A stretch of DNA of 64,000 nt, taken from NCBI RefSeq assembly GCF_021917145.1, contig NC_061078.1, forward strand, positions 2,906,064 to 2,970,063, read 5' to 3'. The translations under genes were made by a program, and so were the position numbers. The notes beneath the pieces were generated by a model. The model was given only the letters and a program-made list of their open reading frames with translations, had not been told where the DNA came from and did not search any database. This stretch comes from Hypomesus transpacificus. Taxonomy: Eukaryota > Chordata > Actinopteri > Osmeriformes > Osmeridae. This document shows positions 1-12,990 of this stretch, in pieces (within the stretch, counting starts at the first letter, position 1; every line of letters begins with the position of its first letter).

Positions 1-2339
1 GAACAATGCTGTATATTACTATCCGCAGAAGGCTGAAAGTTGAGTCCATAGTGTCAAAATGTGATTCATTCGGCCCACAGATACCATTTGGAACAAAGAC
101 TGTTTTTTGAAACTAGAGATCATGACTAATCTTTATGATGTCAGACCATGACCTCAGAAAAGCTACTGTTACATCCAATTCTATGAGTAGTCCTCCTTCA
201 TACTGGATAACAATCAGGATCAACAGTGCAGTGACAGTAGTGTATAAGATGACCTTATTAGATTCAGTTTTATAGTCTTACTCTTTGAACTACAATCATG
301 TTGTCTTTCAGTAGTAAAAAAAAAAAAAAAAGTTTCCAAAATATCATCCATTAGTACAGTATTTCAGTACAAAATGTACTGGTTTAGCTAACAAAGTTTA
401 CATTTAATCGTTTAACAGTCACTTTGATCCAAAGTGTATCCAGATTTTTTCCTCATTTTTATGATAATCATTACTCAAAGTCCACCATTGGTTAATATTT
501 TTTGGCAGCTTTTGTTTATGAAATTAACAGTGGTGTGAATTAGTCTGTGTGTATGTGTGTGTGTTGGGGGGATTGTTTATGTGTGTGTGTGCATGTGTTT
601 GTGGATGCAGTTTGGTCCAGTGGAGCCAACTCAATTCAGGCATTAGACCGGTCCAGCATTAGGGTGCCTGTGAGGCAGCTCCTGTACATTATCCCAGAGC
701 TTTACAACAGAAAATGCATCCTGTGAGAGGCCCGCCACTCCCACTACAAAGGCACTTGGGAAACTCTCACTTTCTCCAGGGTTAGTGTTGTGTAACTGCA
801 TTTCATGGGTAACATAACTCTTATGGCTTAGCTGTTAGAGATTATTAAAAATGAAACAGTTGGCACCTGTTATAGCCCCCACCTCTACCTTTTGTTGATG
901 TGAATCAACTGGACATTTTACATGAAGACAATCTTTATTGTGAACCCTGTTCATAACGTAGACAAGCGACTTGGGAACTTTTCACTGCTCTCTTATTATA
1001 TTTCTTGTCTTGTGTTTGATTAAAGAAGCATTTCCACACACAACTATATATATATAGATATATATATAGATATATATTCACACACTCTGCCTAAAACCAG
1101 TGCAAAAACATGAAATCTGTATCTGTACCAAATGTGTGGATTATTATTTATTTTTTGTCTGACACCACCAAACAATCTTATGAAGTGGTGTGGATGCATG
1201 AACAGAATAGTGTGTTGCATTACAGACCAAGTCCTGTCATGTAGAACAAATTAAAACCGCAGTGATGCATAGGTACAGTTGTTGTGTACTCTGAGCACAC
1301 CAAACGGCAAGCAGTTAAATGCATAGTAAAACTCTAAATTTTACTATAAACTGCACTAAGAAAGCACCGAGTGCCAAGGTCATATTAGTCTTATCCCATG
1401 GCTTTTTGTGTTGGCTAAAATAGCTTCAGCACACTTCAAGGGGTCTATCAGTACTAATTCAATACCATCTGAAGCAAGCAGAATCTATCAGTCCAAACTG
1501 TGGACTCAGCAGAAAGACCACCCATTCCTCACGGAGAGTGCCCGGGGTGATTTAAAGCCCAAATATAGTGCCTCCCTCACTGATATAGAGGGAATGGATC
1601 GAAGACAGATTATTTAAACTGGTGAGAACTAATATTCACATAGCTCAGATACAATGCATGGTGCATTTTGGGGGGGAATGTATTAAATGTCAAACAGTCT
1701 ATAAATAGCTTGAGGTTTAGTCATAAGAAAGATAGGAGGACATGATTGCTGCATGCAAGGTCATACAGCATTCATCCTGATCTTCAGCAAACAAAGAAAT
1801 GTTATTGATTGTTTTTTGCATACCAAGCAGGATATGTAGATGATCAATAGTCTATTCAGTGAAGCCAGAACTCAGCATAATATGCAGCTCACCATTTCTT
1901 TCATTTGAAAAATAATTACTGTATGTAAAATGTATTCTGTCTCTAATGTAATTTTGACCATTTACATATTGAATATGTATCTGGTATATGTTTCGTTCAC
2001 AGAACATCATTAAACAATCACTAAACTTGTCTGATTAGTCACAGATTGGTACTCCTCAGCCAATGACTACTGTTTTCATGCAAAACATGTGGACACATTG
2101 CAACCTAAATATTTCTTTAAACTAATGATCTTAAATGAGGAGAAAGAAGAGAGAACTCCTGAGATCTATAGCCTTGAGCTTGGTCTTATACCACAGATGT
2201 AAAATTGTGTTCAAACGATGATTACAAGATCTCCCACAAGAATAAAATACACTCATCTAGACATCCCATAATGGGTCACTTTTAAAAGCCATACAACACC
2301 AATCCATTGCATCGTACAAACAAAGATCAATGCAGAACA

Positions 2340-2690
2340 TTGTCGTCTTGCCAGAACCACCTCCTCTGTAAGTGCCAGTCTAATGTTTTGGATTCATTTG
2401 TGAGACTGCAAATATAGAGCCAAAGAAATTACCACCACTCTACCTAACTGGATTGATTTTCTCCCAGGCTCTAAGATATCTTTGACAGACAAAATTTACT
2501 GTGTCCTTTCTCCATGAGTAAACCCTATTGCTATCTCAGCAGTACCTACTGAGCAGCTATGTGTGTCATGCATTCCATTGTAGGCTCTCATTTGCCTGAC
2601 GGCTGCTGCAGCATCTTAACATGCACCCTTAGCTTGCTAATGTTTTCCACGGCATGCTTGCACGATATAAAGCATTTTTATTTGTACTGA
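2340..2690 (-). repeat. Unidentified duplicated sequence, copy 1
   Basis: Read on the minus strand, this stretch aligns with 4,590-4,870 in the same orientation. Shared blocks include the words AATGAGAGCCTAC, CTGTCAAAGA and GACTGGCACTT. The copies are clearly diverged and differ by indels that are not multiples of three. This one has frame breaks, so it is best seen as an old interspersed repeat or a decayed duplicate. I do not recognise the family. Confidence 0.5.
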
Positions 2691-4589
2691 CATACTAGTT
2701 TATACTAGTTCAACTTCCTCTATCAAAGGAGAAATTAAAATAAAATAGGATAGAAAATATTATAATAGAAAAATGAAATAGCATTGAATTTAGAAGAATC
2801 TACTTCTAATCTTCAAAATTAGACTTTAAGTGGTTTATTTTAGAACAGGCCTGTGGAGCCATAGCCTATGTGACAGCATATTGAAGCCACATTGGTTGGA
2901 TATTACATATTTCAGTAAACACTAATCTTTCAGCTTGATGAACCACCAGTTAGGTCAAACTAAAAGCCAGTGTCTTTTACATTTTATTTTTCATTTGTAT
3001 TTATAAACACATACTATATATGTACTGTTAAAAAAGTAAATCGTTTTCTATTGTATCGCACCTTGTAACATTTGTTTTGAAAGGCTATTTTTAAATAAAG
3101 TTTACTTACTTATGGCCTGAAAACTGATTGCAAAGATATGCTGCAATGTAATCTTCTATTTTGGCTTACACTCATTGTGACAGAACTCTGTTATATCAAT
3201 CTCAATTGTGATTACCAGACTTGGGGAAACAATTGTGTGTAATATGGAGGGTCCTTAGAGAGTTTTAACTACATGATTAACAATAATTGCTCTATTGCAC
3301 CCACTTTATTTTGATGGCACTGCTGCTGCTTCAGAGTTAAGATGAGCCAACACGCTAAACCCCCCAAAATAACCCTGCTCTTTTCTCAGTGGCCGGAGAG
3401 TGCAAGCAATCTTTATCTTATTGTAAACTCCTTTCTAATGCTTTTGAAGAACAATCAGCCACAGCCTGAACCCTAATCCCCCTGCAGACACACCTGTAGA
3501 CTAGAGTACTGTGTAAAAGACACAGACTTACGTCCAACAAACATCCAGAAAGCATCTTTAAGACCATGGTCATCAGGAGAACAAAATACAAGTAAATACA
3601 ATATCGGAGTTTGTCCAGTCAGCCATTATAGATAGCCTTATGGGAAATTAACATTTTAAAACGAAGGTCAGGAAAATAATGATGTATTTCTACCGTGCAA
3701 TAAGCCACAACAATGTATGCTGATTGTTGTGTAATCTATTCAATATATATGTTTTCCCACCTTATTTCAACCAAATCCACAGATGGTCAATAGTCAGTAC
3801 CCCAAATATCCTTAAACACCTAAAACAGTCATTCAGCTGCGCAACTAAAATTCCATCTTATTCCACCGAAGGACAACATCTCGGAGGGCAATCCAATGAG
3901 ATGTTTGCTCCTTTTTGGGGGGGGGATCTACAAACAGGTGTTCAAACCCCATAGCCCACTGGGAAGGGATTTCATCTGCTGTTTTGCCTGAGTGGAAATC
4001 TGTGTCAGTGTGGCCATCCCATCTGTTTCCCTATTCCCCTGGCATCTCTCAACTGTGCCAACTGCTTATGGCAACCATCATTGCTATGCATACCATATTT
4101 AAACCTGGCTTTATACATGTGAGAACCTCCACTATCATATTCAACTTATGGGAAACAAAACACTCTCAACAGGGTCTACTGATTTCAAAGCAAGTAGACA
4201 TATGAGAATCCTAAGACAATTATACTGTCCGCCATCTGAAAAACATAAACAGAACAGCAGCATTTCAATGATGGTTTGCTAAACGTTAATAGTTCTGCTT
4301 AGTGTGACAGTAGACCACATTAAAGAGGATACAAGGGATCATTGAATATGTACACTGCCATCTGGAGGTGACCAAGGGAAAATAAGGGATTCAAGGTTTG
4401 TATTTCCTAAATGTTGGTGTACTAGTAACTATTGAAATTCCCTGCTAAAAGAGAGCATGAAGTCACACCATTGCATTACATAAATAGGGTTTTAATATGA
4501 TATTGGCATTGGGTTTTTCAGATTTAAATTCATATTGTAACATTTTCTGACCTCTAGAGGGCCATGTGTGTGTTGACTAAGCAATGTTT

Positions 4590-4870
4590 TCTTGCTACAA
4601 CCACCTTTTTTACAAGTGCCAGTCTTACAGTACGATTTGCATTTAATTGCAAGATAGCAAATACATAACTGAATGGATTTGCCAAGATGTCTTTGACAGA
4701 CTAAATTGACTGTTCCTTTTCTCTGTACCTTAACAGTACTTAAAGCGCAGCTGTGTGTGACACCCTTTCCATCGTAGGCTCTCATTCGCTTACCGACTTG
4801 TGTGAAACACAATCTCTCAACATGCGTCCTTAGCTCTCTAGTGTCTCATAGGCTTGCGTGATACACTTGC
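4590..4870 (-). repeat. Unidentified duplicated sequence, copy 2 (open, Cys-rich frame)
   Basis: This is the partner of the copy at 2,340-2,690. The minus strand here is open from about 4,812 to 4,492 and would encode a roughly 106-residue, lysine- and cysteine-rich peptide. A cluster of cysteines lies in the middle of it. I cannot match it to a protein family, there is no clear ATG context or splice structure, and the other copy is frame-broken. I therefore record it as a repeat rather than a gene. Confidence 0.45.
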
Positions 4871-7800
4871 ACTTGGAAGAACAGTGTAGAGACATTGTTT
4901 TTACTGCCTGTTATGAATGAGCCAATTAAGCTCCTTCAGCTGATTTAATGAATGAGATCTTAAAGACACTTTCAAAACAATGTTATACTGCTTTTGACAA
5001 CTTAGAGAAATAGGATTCAGGTCAGGGTTCCATGTTCAGGTTTGCAGATAACGACCAGCACTGGCCGGCATTCCCTTTCCAGACATTCAAGATTTATGAA
5101 AATTTCTCTGTGCAATTAAATTGAATCAATAAATTCATGGTACAGTATATTTTCATATTAATAATTTGGAAGTGGTAAGTTACCAGTATTACATAATTTT
5201 ACTTTTTGAATGGTGGTTTGCTTATGGTAGTAGTACTAGACTTTCATTGCTTATCATTCTATATTTTCACCACTAGAGTGCATCCAAATACAGAATGTGT
5301 TTATGGAACAATTTCCACATCCAAATTGTTATGTACATTCACCCACTGCCCTTGTGTTCACATAGAAACAGACAACCACATTTGAGAAGCTTTCCAAACA
5401 TGTTTTGCACGCCACAACAAAGACTATTCTTTCTCTGACATTCTTAGTTGTGTGAGACTAATCCTATTGTGTGTCACATCCTCTGTGCGGAACATTTAAA
5501 GAGCAGCTTTTAAGATCTGTCTTTTCAAAATAAAAAATCTGAAATCATTGCTCTGGATCCATGTGTTATATCATGGAGATTTACATTTACATATACACAC
5601 ATACCACCTGGATGATATAATATAGACAGACAGACTCCTCCTCTTTGAGCTTTCATGAAGATGAGGCCACCAACGGGATTCCATGAAATACAGCTCAATT
5701 TCCTGTGAAGTATACACAGCACTTCTAAACCAATCATAATCATTGAAGATAGTTACTGCAGAGAATAGAATGGAAAAGGCCAATCTTCTCAGCACAGAAT
5801 GCAGAGCCATTACAGAATCAAAAACAACAGCTTGTACACAAGAAGCATCACAAACAACTTACTCCGCAAGCATTTTATACAGCAGTGTAATGTATATACA
5901 TTATTCTACAACCACAGTTTTTCCTTGTGTTGTTTTGCCAACTGTTGTGTTGTATTTGACTTACCCTGAGCTATATAATAGTCATCCAATTATGTCTGGT
6001 TAGATTTTGGAGTCATACCAATTCTGGCATGTCTTCCATGCCGAAACCATAGATCTAACCTGTAAATCCATTCTGTATACTGCTCACAATCAATTAGCTG
6101 ATAATTAGTCCTCTCATCTTTGCTGCCATCAAACACTTGTGCCAGGCATAATCCACATGATTGGCCAATTTCTATTTTCAGGGTGAGTGAGTATAAATTT
6201 GTCAAATTAGAAAAAATAAGAACCGATGTCAAGCACCTGGAGATTAATGAGGGTAAGTAGCTCAAAGTTGTAGTTATGTTTAGCAGAATATGTGAATTCT
6301 TACTTTTCTATTTCCATTAGACTTTTTTTTCAGTTTCCATGTTTGTACTTTTAATGAGGATTTGGTGAATGACGTGAGGATTACAGGTGTATATGTTACT
6401 GTCTCTATTTTTATGATAAATGATAAATCACATGCACCATGAGGGGGTTTATGTGTCAACAATAACTAGCCCTAAGGACGTCATGCTGCAATGATCATAT
6501 CAGATATACAAACCTAAAAATATGTCATCCAAAACAGTAAACATATTTACAGTACTAAGTATCTGTTTGCAGGGGTTTACAGCATGAGCATTTTAAAACT
6601 AACAGCACACAGGGACAGCACACATTCACCCACACATTCACCCATGAGGAATAGTGGTGGGAGGTCACATTTCACTGTATAAATGATGGTCAAGTTGAAT
6701 GACATTTCTATACTAACCAACTGTACTACCACATTATTGTTACAAACCCCTTTTGGGAAATAGCACAGAATATTCAAGAGTGTTTGGCAGATGGACAAAT
6801 AAGCTTGTTATGAATTATATCGCCAAAGGCTCACAGTATTACAGCTAGACACTGAGACATACATCACACTTCAGATCTTAGATTCTGAGTTTATGCAATC
6901 ATTTGCTGTGGCTCACCATAAGGACCTTAGTCATTGCCAACCTGGGTGTCAAAACCAACCTCCTTCCACCCCTTGAGGATACTTTCCATATGTTGTTGCC
7001 TGATGTTTGACAATTGCGATGAATATTAACATTAATAACATTTCAGCATTTTGTCAACATATTGTATTTCAAATCAAATTGTTCACATCTAGACAGACTT
7101 TACTTCAGTTGTGAAACAGAAGAGGAAAGTGTATTACTTATAGGACGATAACATAAAACTAATAATAGTTACACATTTACACGCTCACCAAAGGTGCTAA
7201 TCATTTGAATACATTCATACACGTCATGTAGATATGAATCTGATAAAACAGATTACAGATCATTGACCTTATTTGTAAAATCCTACTGCATCAATCAAGT
7301 TTGTAACACAAAACTACATAAACTACGGTTACAGTGCTTACTATAGATCACGGATTAGCCTATATATGCAGTAATGTACATTCATGAGGAGTTTACCTTC
7401 TCAACCTTTGTGTTGCTATCAGAAACTAAGAAAGTTTGAATTGCAAAAATGGTATACAGCATGTCTAGGCCATAGATATTGAAACAGCTATGGATGTGGA
7501 TGCAAGCCACTGGTGGTCCACATGCATTTGTGCTTCAGAAGTAGACACTGTACTTCATCTCAAGGGGGCTGTACACTTGCAGTGCATGCTTTTGTGAATG
7601 GAATTATCAAAAATGCATAGTCTAATGTACACAAAGATTGGTGTGCCAGAATTTAGTGCCCGAAGAAAAAACTCTTCTTTGTCCATTGATATTTATATTT
7701 CTCTCACTTTGTGTTGCTTCTGTAACAGTACTAATCACATTATTCATGAGTCAGTGAAGTCATCCTTCTTTCATCATCTGAGTATGAGATGCTATTTCCA

Positions 7801-8974
7801 GGCAGATGATGGAAGCCCACATCGGCCAATAGCTGCAGGCAACAAACCACTTCTAGAAAGGGAGATGTCACACGTAACAAACCAACAACAAAACAAACAA
7901 ACAAATCACAAAAAACGAAAAAGGAACATACAAGTTCTGTAAAGCTCATTAGAAGCCCCCCCCAAAGAAATCGACATATTTGAGAAGGTCAACTTGAAGT
8001 GGTCTAAAAAAGGTCCTGCAACTGTAAATGTGGCATTACAAATCAAGTTAGAATTGACTCACGCATATATCATGTTCACAGTGGAATTTAACCATTTACC
8101 ATTTGTTGAATCATGGTTATATCAACACTCTATCTAAGCCAATGCAAATGATATTAGCAGTCATTGAGAGTCAAACAGGAAGTAGAAAAAGCTCCTCTCC
8201 CTTCTTTGGGATCTTTGGGATATTTGTCCAGTGTTTCCTTACGTAATTTCCTTGATAAATCACAGAAGGAACAGGTGAATTTATCTATTGTATATTAATT
8301 CTATGAAATCCCTTGATGTGGGCTTGTCTTCTTTGACTACAGCAGAGTACAACAGTGGTGTTCACAATCTGGGAGAATGATGCCTCCAGGGATACATGCC
8401 GAATATATTGCTAAATGAAATGTCTTCCCTCCAGAGTTCATTATGAGTCATCCAGTCAGAACAGATTAGCCCATCTCCATAACCATTTAACTGGATGTCT
8501 CAAACATAAATTGAACCAAACTCAAAAGGAGAGATTTATTTTGAGTGACTAAAATGCCACTCAAACTAAATATATGTACACCTGCAAACAAAAACTGTAA
8601 GGATCAATAAAATGTAAGATCTTCTTCTATACAACACTACATGCCTTTCAGTAAACTGGGCTAACTACCTGCCTAACACTAGAAGACATATTTTAGTTGT
8701 TCCTTTGAGCTTTCGTTAATTGCTTTGCCATGCAACCAACAACAAAACAACAGTTGAATAATTGAACTGCAAAGGAGATGGAGGAAGTTTTTGCTTGGCT
8801 TGATAGAGCCAAGTGTCAGCTTTCTCATTAAAAATGTCCATGACATAATTATAATAGCCAACCTCAGTCTGATTTTTTACACCTCATTCACCAGTAGTCA
8901 CACTTAAGGAAGGATGTGGGGTCCAACTTAAAGACACATAACAGAACGGATATAAAACGGCCCCAGATAAAGGG

Positions 8975-9250
8975 TTTGAATTATGGGGGATTAGGGGGTG
9001 TGTGACCCCCCTAATTAAGACTTGGACCCCCCAAGTGAGATAAAAACAACAGATCGGAGGTCGAAAAATGTATTAATTGTTACCTGTAATGTTGATAGTG
9101 TCTCTTGTTCTGGTACAGCATTGTGTGGGTCTGTTTCAGCGAAAATTATGTTTTGCTGTTGTGTGTGTGGGTTTGATTTACTGACAGTTTTACTTTCTCC
9201 TATCATTATGTTAGGGGGGCGCCCCCCTTTCTTTATATATATATAGCGCC
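8975..9250. repeat. Probable interspersed repeat fragment bounded by G/C runs
   Basis: The stretch begins with G and C runs (TTAGGGGG then GACCCCCCTAATTAAG) and ends with the palindrome-like GGGGGGCGCCCCCC, followed by a short TA repeat near 9,234-9,244. Such boundary runs are typical of decayed mobile elements in fish genomes. No target duplication was found, so the limits and family are uncertain. Confidence 0.3.
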
Positions 9251-9950
9251 AGATCAGATCACAAAATAAGTCATTTAAGGTGACCTTTCCTATAAAACAG
9301 GTCTATAACTTGCTCTTTTATCAAACGAACACAAAAAATCCATTCACTTAATTCGCGTTTATCAACCATCTTTAACAACACCACGGTAGCCTAACAGTTC
9401 GCTTATGGTAACATTTATTTGAGCGATCAGAGAAGACAACGTTTCCATCAGCGCCACAATAAACACACATTGTAAAGAGAGGCAACCTGCATGACTGCCA
9501 CAGCCAGGCCAGGCCAGGCCTAGAACTTGCGGTGAATTTAGAATTGTGACCTCTAATAACCAGTACAGGTTGCTAACCCTTAGCTATTGCTCTCTTATTA
9601 ACCGTACAACTCAGATTGCGCGGCATCTTGCATTTATTCATCGACCGATAACAGGTTGCCCTCAAGATTTGTTTTAAAGATTGTTCTTAGAAACTGAGAG
9701 AGACCATTACATTACACATAGGGAACAAATATGGCAAATCATTATTTATCTGAGTTAACATTAACGACTAGCAAGCATGCTGACAGATAATTGAGTAGGC
9801 CTACATTATAATGTAACGCTAGCTAAATGTTGTTAGTTAGGAGCCTAGCTAACGTTACTGCTCAAATCCTAGCGAGAGCTAGCCTAGCTAGAGCTAGCAC
9901 TCGCTACTTTTACGGTGTGAGTTAGATAAACCTTACCTTCGTAATTGTCA

Positions 9951-10078
9951 ACGGCACTCGAAACGTACAATTTTAACCCCCTTTCCCTCTTGCTTGAAGG
10001 ACAGCAACATAGACTCCTATGTACATCGTTGATTGTCATTTTGGGAAGGCAACCCAAACTCCTCGTAGAAACCATCAT
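9951..10078 (-). CDS. Candidate first coding exon of an unidentified minus-strand gene
   Basis: Read on the minus strand, an ATG at 10,078 opens a 42-codon frame starting MMVSTRSLGCLPKMTINDVH and ending in GAAG directly before a strong donor, gtaagg, at about 9,950. The exon would end in phase 1. Upstream lies an ETS-like ACTTCCGC motif at about 10,142-10,149, as seen in many housekeeping promoters. I do not recognise the protein. A possible downstream piece lies at about 6,050-6,180 on the same strand, with an AG acceptor, compatible phase and an open frame containing GQSCGLCLAQVFDG, but the join is speculative. It could also be a non-coding exon or chance. Confidence 0.25.
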
Positions 10079-10352
10079 TTTGTGTTTGAGAACTAACGTT
10101 ACTGCTAGCTACCTGAAGTTGTTAACTTTGTTTATGCAAAATGCGGAAGTGATGTGAATTGAAGTGGGCGTATGCAAGTTAAGGTGTTTCGGTCATGAAA
10201 TAAAGTCTACATTTTATTGTAAAATTAGTAAGAACTTTAATAATCATTTACCAACAGTATATATACATGTTTTGATATTCATTCATTTTTCATACTTGAG
10301 GTTTAATTGGTTTGGCGGCCCACCTGTATTACCCCAGACGACCCCTGTATTA

Positions 10353-10381
10353 CCCCCCCCCCCCCCCCCCCCCCCCCCCCC
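10353..10381. repeat. Poly-C tract (29 C)
   Basis: An uninterrupted run of C, giving a spurious proline-rich frame on the plus strand. It is one of four long C/G homopolymers in the window. The true length may differ, since such runs are hard to sequence. Confidence 0.9.
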
Positions 10382-11930
10382 GCAGTGTCATTATATAATT
10401 CTTACCCTGCCCAGATGGTACAGTCTATTCAGGGTAACAAGTTCACTCAGCAGTGTGCACCTATACCTTCCCCCTCTGGTGTAGTCTGAACCCTAAGCCT
10501 GGGGCCCTCCGCTTCCTGCATATGGTTATAGGTTACTCATACAGGCCCTCTATAAACTTCAGAGCCTAGTCTCTGTAAAGAAAACAATGACAGCTTCCCT
10601 CTTTCCTGAGATACGCAGCTACAACACTCCCACTGTAGGTTCCACTGTTAGACTTGGTTTCAAAAACATTTAGTACCACTGAATTATACTCCCTCCCACC
10701 CCAACATTTTGTCTCATTATTGAGTTCCTTAGGTATCATGAGCTGTCGAAAGCCTTGAATGTGGAGGCTGAATTAAGACAAGCGATGCCAGTGATGTGGT
10801 GCTCACTGGGGTGTTTGAGTTCTGTGTTTCAGATAGATTTGATGAGATAGGACAGGTCAGGACACAGCCTTGCTAGACTGGAGATACACTGCTGTTCTCA
10901 AACAGCAGCAGGATGAGCAACTGGCAATGATGGGGTCGTCAATGCAACGACCCACTCCAAATGCAATCTTGAATGGTCAACAAACAATGAGTATTGGTAT
11001 CATCCTAAAATCTTTGTGCCAGGTTTGAATCTCTGAGATTTATAGTAAACTCCACTAGCAAAGTAGAAACTACAGTACAAAACACAAAAAACAGCAGTTG
11101 GCTAGTTAGATGAAATCTTACCAATCTAAGGTTATTAGTCCTAAAAAAGATCAAGTTATATTAGGACCTAATAGAAAGTTGGTATAATCACCAACTAATC
11201 TCTTGAATTGGATGTGAGCACTGCCCTTGATGTCAACAGATGTGCTGAGTGTTCCACTTCCGAGGTCTTGCCCCGAGGTTGTCATCCGGATAAGATAGAG
11301 TGACACCCTGAGAAACTCAAAGTTCTGGGTCAGTCTGTCCTGCTCCACTCTGACCATGAGTGACACGAGCCATGCACTCCCCTTGAAACAAGAACAGCAA
11401 CAACAACACCCGACTTAACTCAGTGGAACCCGAACAGGATGGCTTAAACAGGCAAGGATGTTGTCACTGAGAGAAGGTACGGATGTGTGAATCACTACAG
11501 CGTTTCACACCAAACCTCATACCATACTTCATACAATACTGTGATTTGTAAATATCAACCTGTTGCTGACAGTAAGACACAACCCTATGGTTGACTCAAA
11601 ATGTGTAGGTATGGCCACATTTGTTTTTGCATTAGAGACTCAAAAACAGAAACCATGTTGACATAAAAATTAAGACTTAAACACTTACATTGCTATGTGT
11701 CTGAGTAATTACACCTTTTTGAGCTCTGTATTGTTTGAGGTAAGATCACATGACTATTTCCTAGGACCTAATCCTTTTCAAGATCATCCGTGTGTAAAGT
11801 GACATTTTCGGGACTGGCGACTTAATTAAAAACGAGCCTTAAATGTGCAAGTGTCAAATAAAACTATTCACTTTCATCATAGCCGTTTGTAAAATGTTAC
11901 AAAAATAATTCCGTTGCTTATGGAGGATGC
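10382..11930. other. Intergenic, upstream of gnrhr
   Basis: No convincing coding frame or recognisable mobile element is seen. Any distal promoter elements of gnrhr would lie here, but none can be named from the sequence. Confidence 0.4.
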
Positions 11931-11949
11931 GAAATGTGTGGCTTAACCA

Positions 11950-12237
11950 CGCCTCTATGGTTTATACCCAGTATTGAGAGTGGTAAAACGCGCACAAACG
12001 TTTGGAGACCAGTGCGCAAACACACTCTGGAATGCCCATTCAGGTGCGCACATTGTAAAGTATTGTTTTTGTGCAAGACGGTGGTTCATATCTATGTGTG
12101 TAATAACTTCACATCATCGGACAGTTGCTATATTTCCACCAAGCTATTTTGATATATTGAGATTGTCGAGGAGTAGTCTGATTAACAAGTTGAGCGCAAC
12201 CATTCCAACGAGTGTTCTGGCGATTTGGAATGTCTAC
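11950..12237 (+). other. gnrhr: Probable 5' non-coding exon of gnrhr
   Basis: The stretch ends at a strong consensus donor (gtaagtatg, 12,238). A matching acceptor, ttgttttgccttgtcag, ends at 12,919 just before the receptor reading frame. Joining the two gives a spliced 5' leader of the receptor mRNA. The left limit is only an estimate: a TATA-like TTTATA lies near 11,960. The spliced leader would contain a short upstream ORF starting at ATG 12,230 and ending at 12,938. Confidence 0.4.
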
Positions 12238-12919
12238 GTAAGTATGTCAATTTAATTTTAAAGATGCTGTTTAGCTATTTATAATTTAGACTGACTTCTT
12301 CATTTTATTTAGTCATGCAATGAATGGCCCTCAATTAATTTAAACGAATAAGGTATGTTGGGCAATGCATATTCTCTAAGTTTTAAGGATTTAGCTAGAT
12401 GTACAATGCTATTCAGTCTTATCTTGCAGTTCATTGTACTTTCATCAAGTGAAAATCAAGGCTCCAGCTTGTACTATGTGGTGGTAATTAGGAAATACTT
12501 TATGCTGTCTACTCTGAGAAATTACATTTTTAGATTGTTTACTTTATTTAGGACACCAGTATTGTAAACAATCTCACTCATTCTTATGCATTCATCTTTT
12601 TTTGTTACACAATGTTCTGTTCATTAACACACTGTAATGACTCATTAGAATCCTACACCCTGTGGGCAGAGGGCAATTAACAGTGAAATTGTAAACAAAC
12701 TAGCAGAATTGTCATTTATTAGATGACATGCGATATGCATTGGGTTTGGGATGTTTTCATTTCTTGCAAAAAAAAGGATTCATCATCCTCTTCATGCAGA
12801 TTTCTTACTCGCAACATGCTATTGTACTATTTAAAATGGCTTGTTTAAATGTCAAAGATAATGTATTTATATTATATAGAACTATCTCATGCCTATTTTA
12901 TCTTGTTTTGCCTTGTCAG

Positions 12920-12990
12920 AGTACTTCATGGGGAGTGAGCAGAATGCTACTTCCTCTGGACATTCAGAAGATGAACACCTCCACCACTGA
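12920..12990 (+). promoter_or_regulatory. gnrhr 5' exon start with overlapping upstream ORF
   Basis: After the acceptor at 12,919, an ATG at 12,928 in another frame opens a 20-codon ORF (starting MGSEQNATSSG) ending at TGA 12,988-12,990. It overlaps both possible receptor starts (12,944 and 12,971). If transcribed as inferred, it should reduce initiation at the receptor ATG. Confidence 0.4.

Larger units (their letters stand above)
1..9883. other. Intergenic DNA, no supported gene
   Basis: No reading frame here has the codon pattern, splice signals or motifs of a gene that I recognise. The open frames are short and scattered. The interval is AT-rich and holds an A tract near 316, a TG-rich stretch around 547-600, an AT-rich TA/GA stretch around 1,042-1,076, two diverged copies of one sequence (about 2,340-2,690 and 4,590-4,870, entered separately), and a G/C-run-bounded stretch at about 8,975-9,250. 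A minus-strand gene starting at the candidate exon near 10 kb could have introns here, but I could not follow it to a second exon with confidence. Confidence 0.55.

Noticed and set aside
10164-10484. 106-codon plus-strand open frame with a proline run
   Set aside because: Its length is produced by the poly-C tract, and no other coding evidence exists.
12728-12943. In-frame upstream extension of the receptor from ATG 12,728
   Set aside because: A clear splice acceptor ends at 12,919, so the codons before it are intron. The extra peptide does not resemble a receptor N-terminus.
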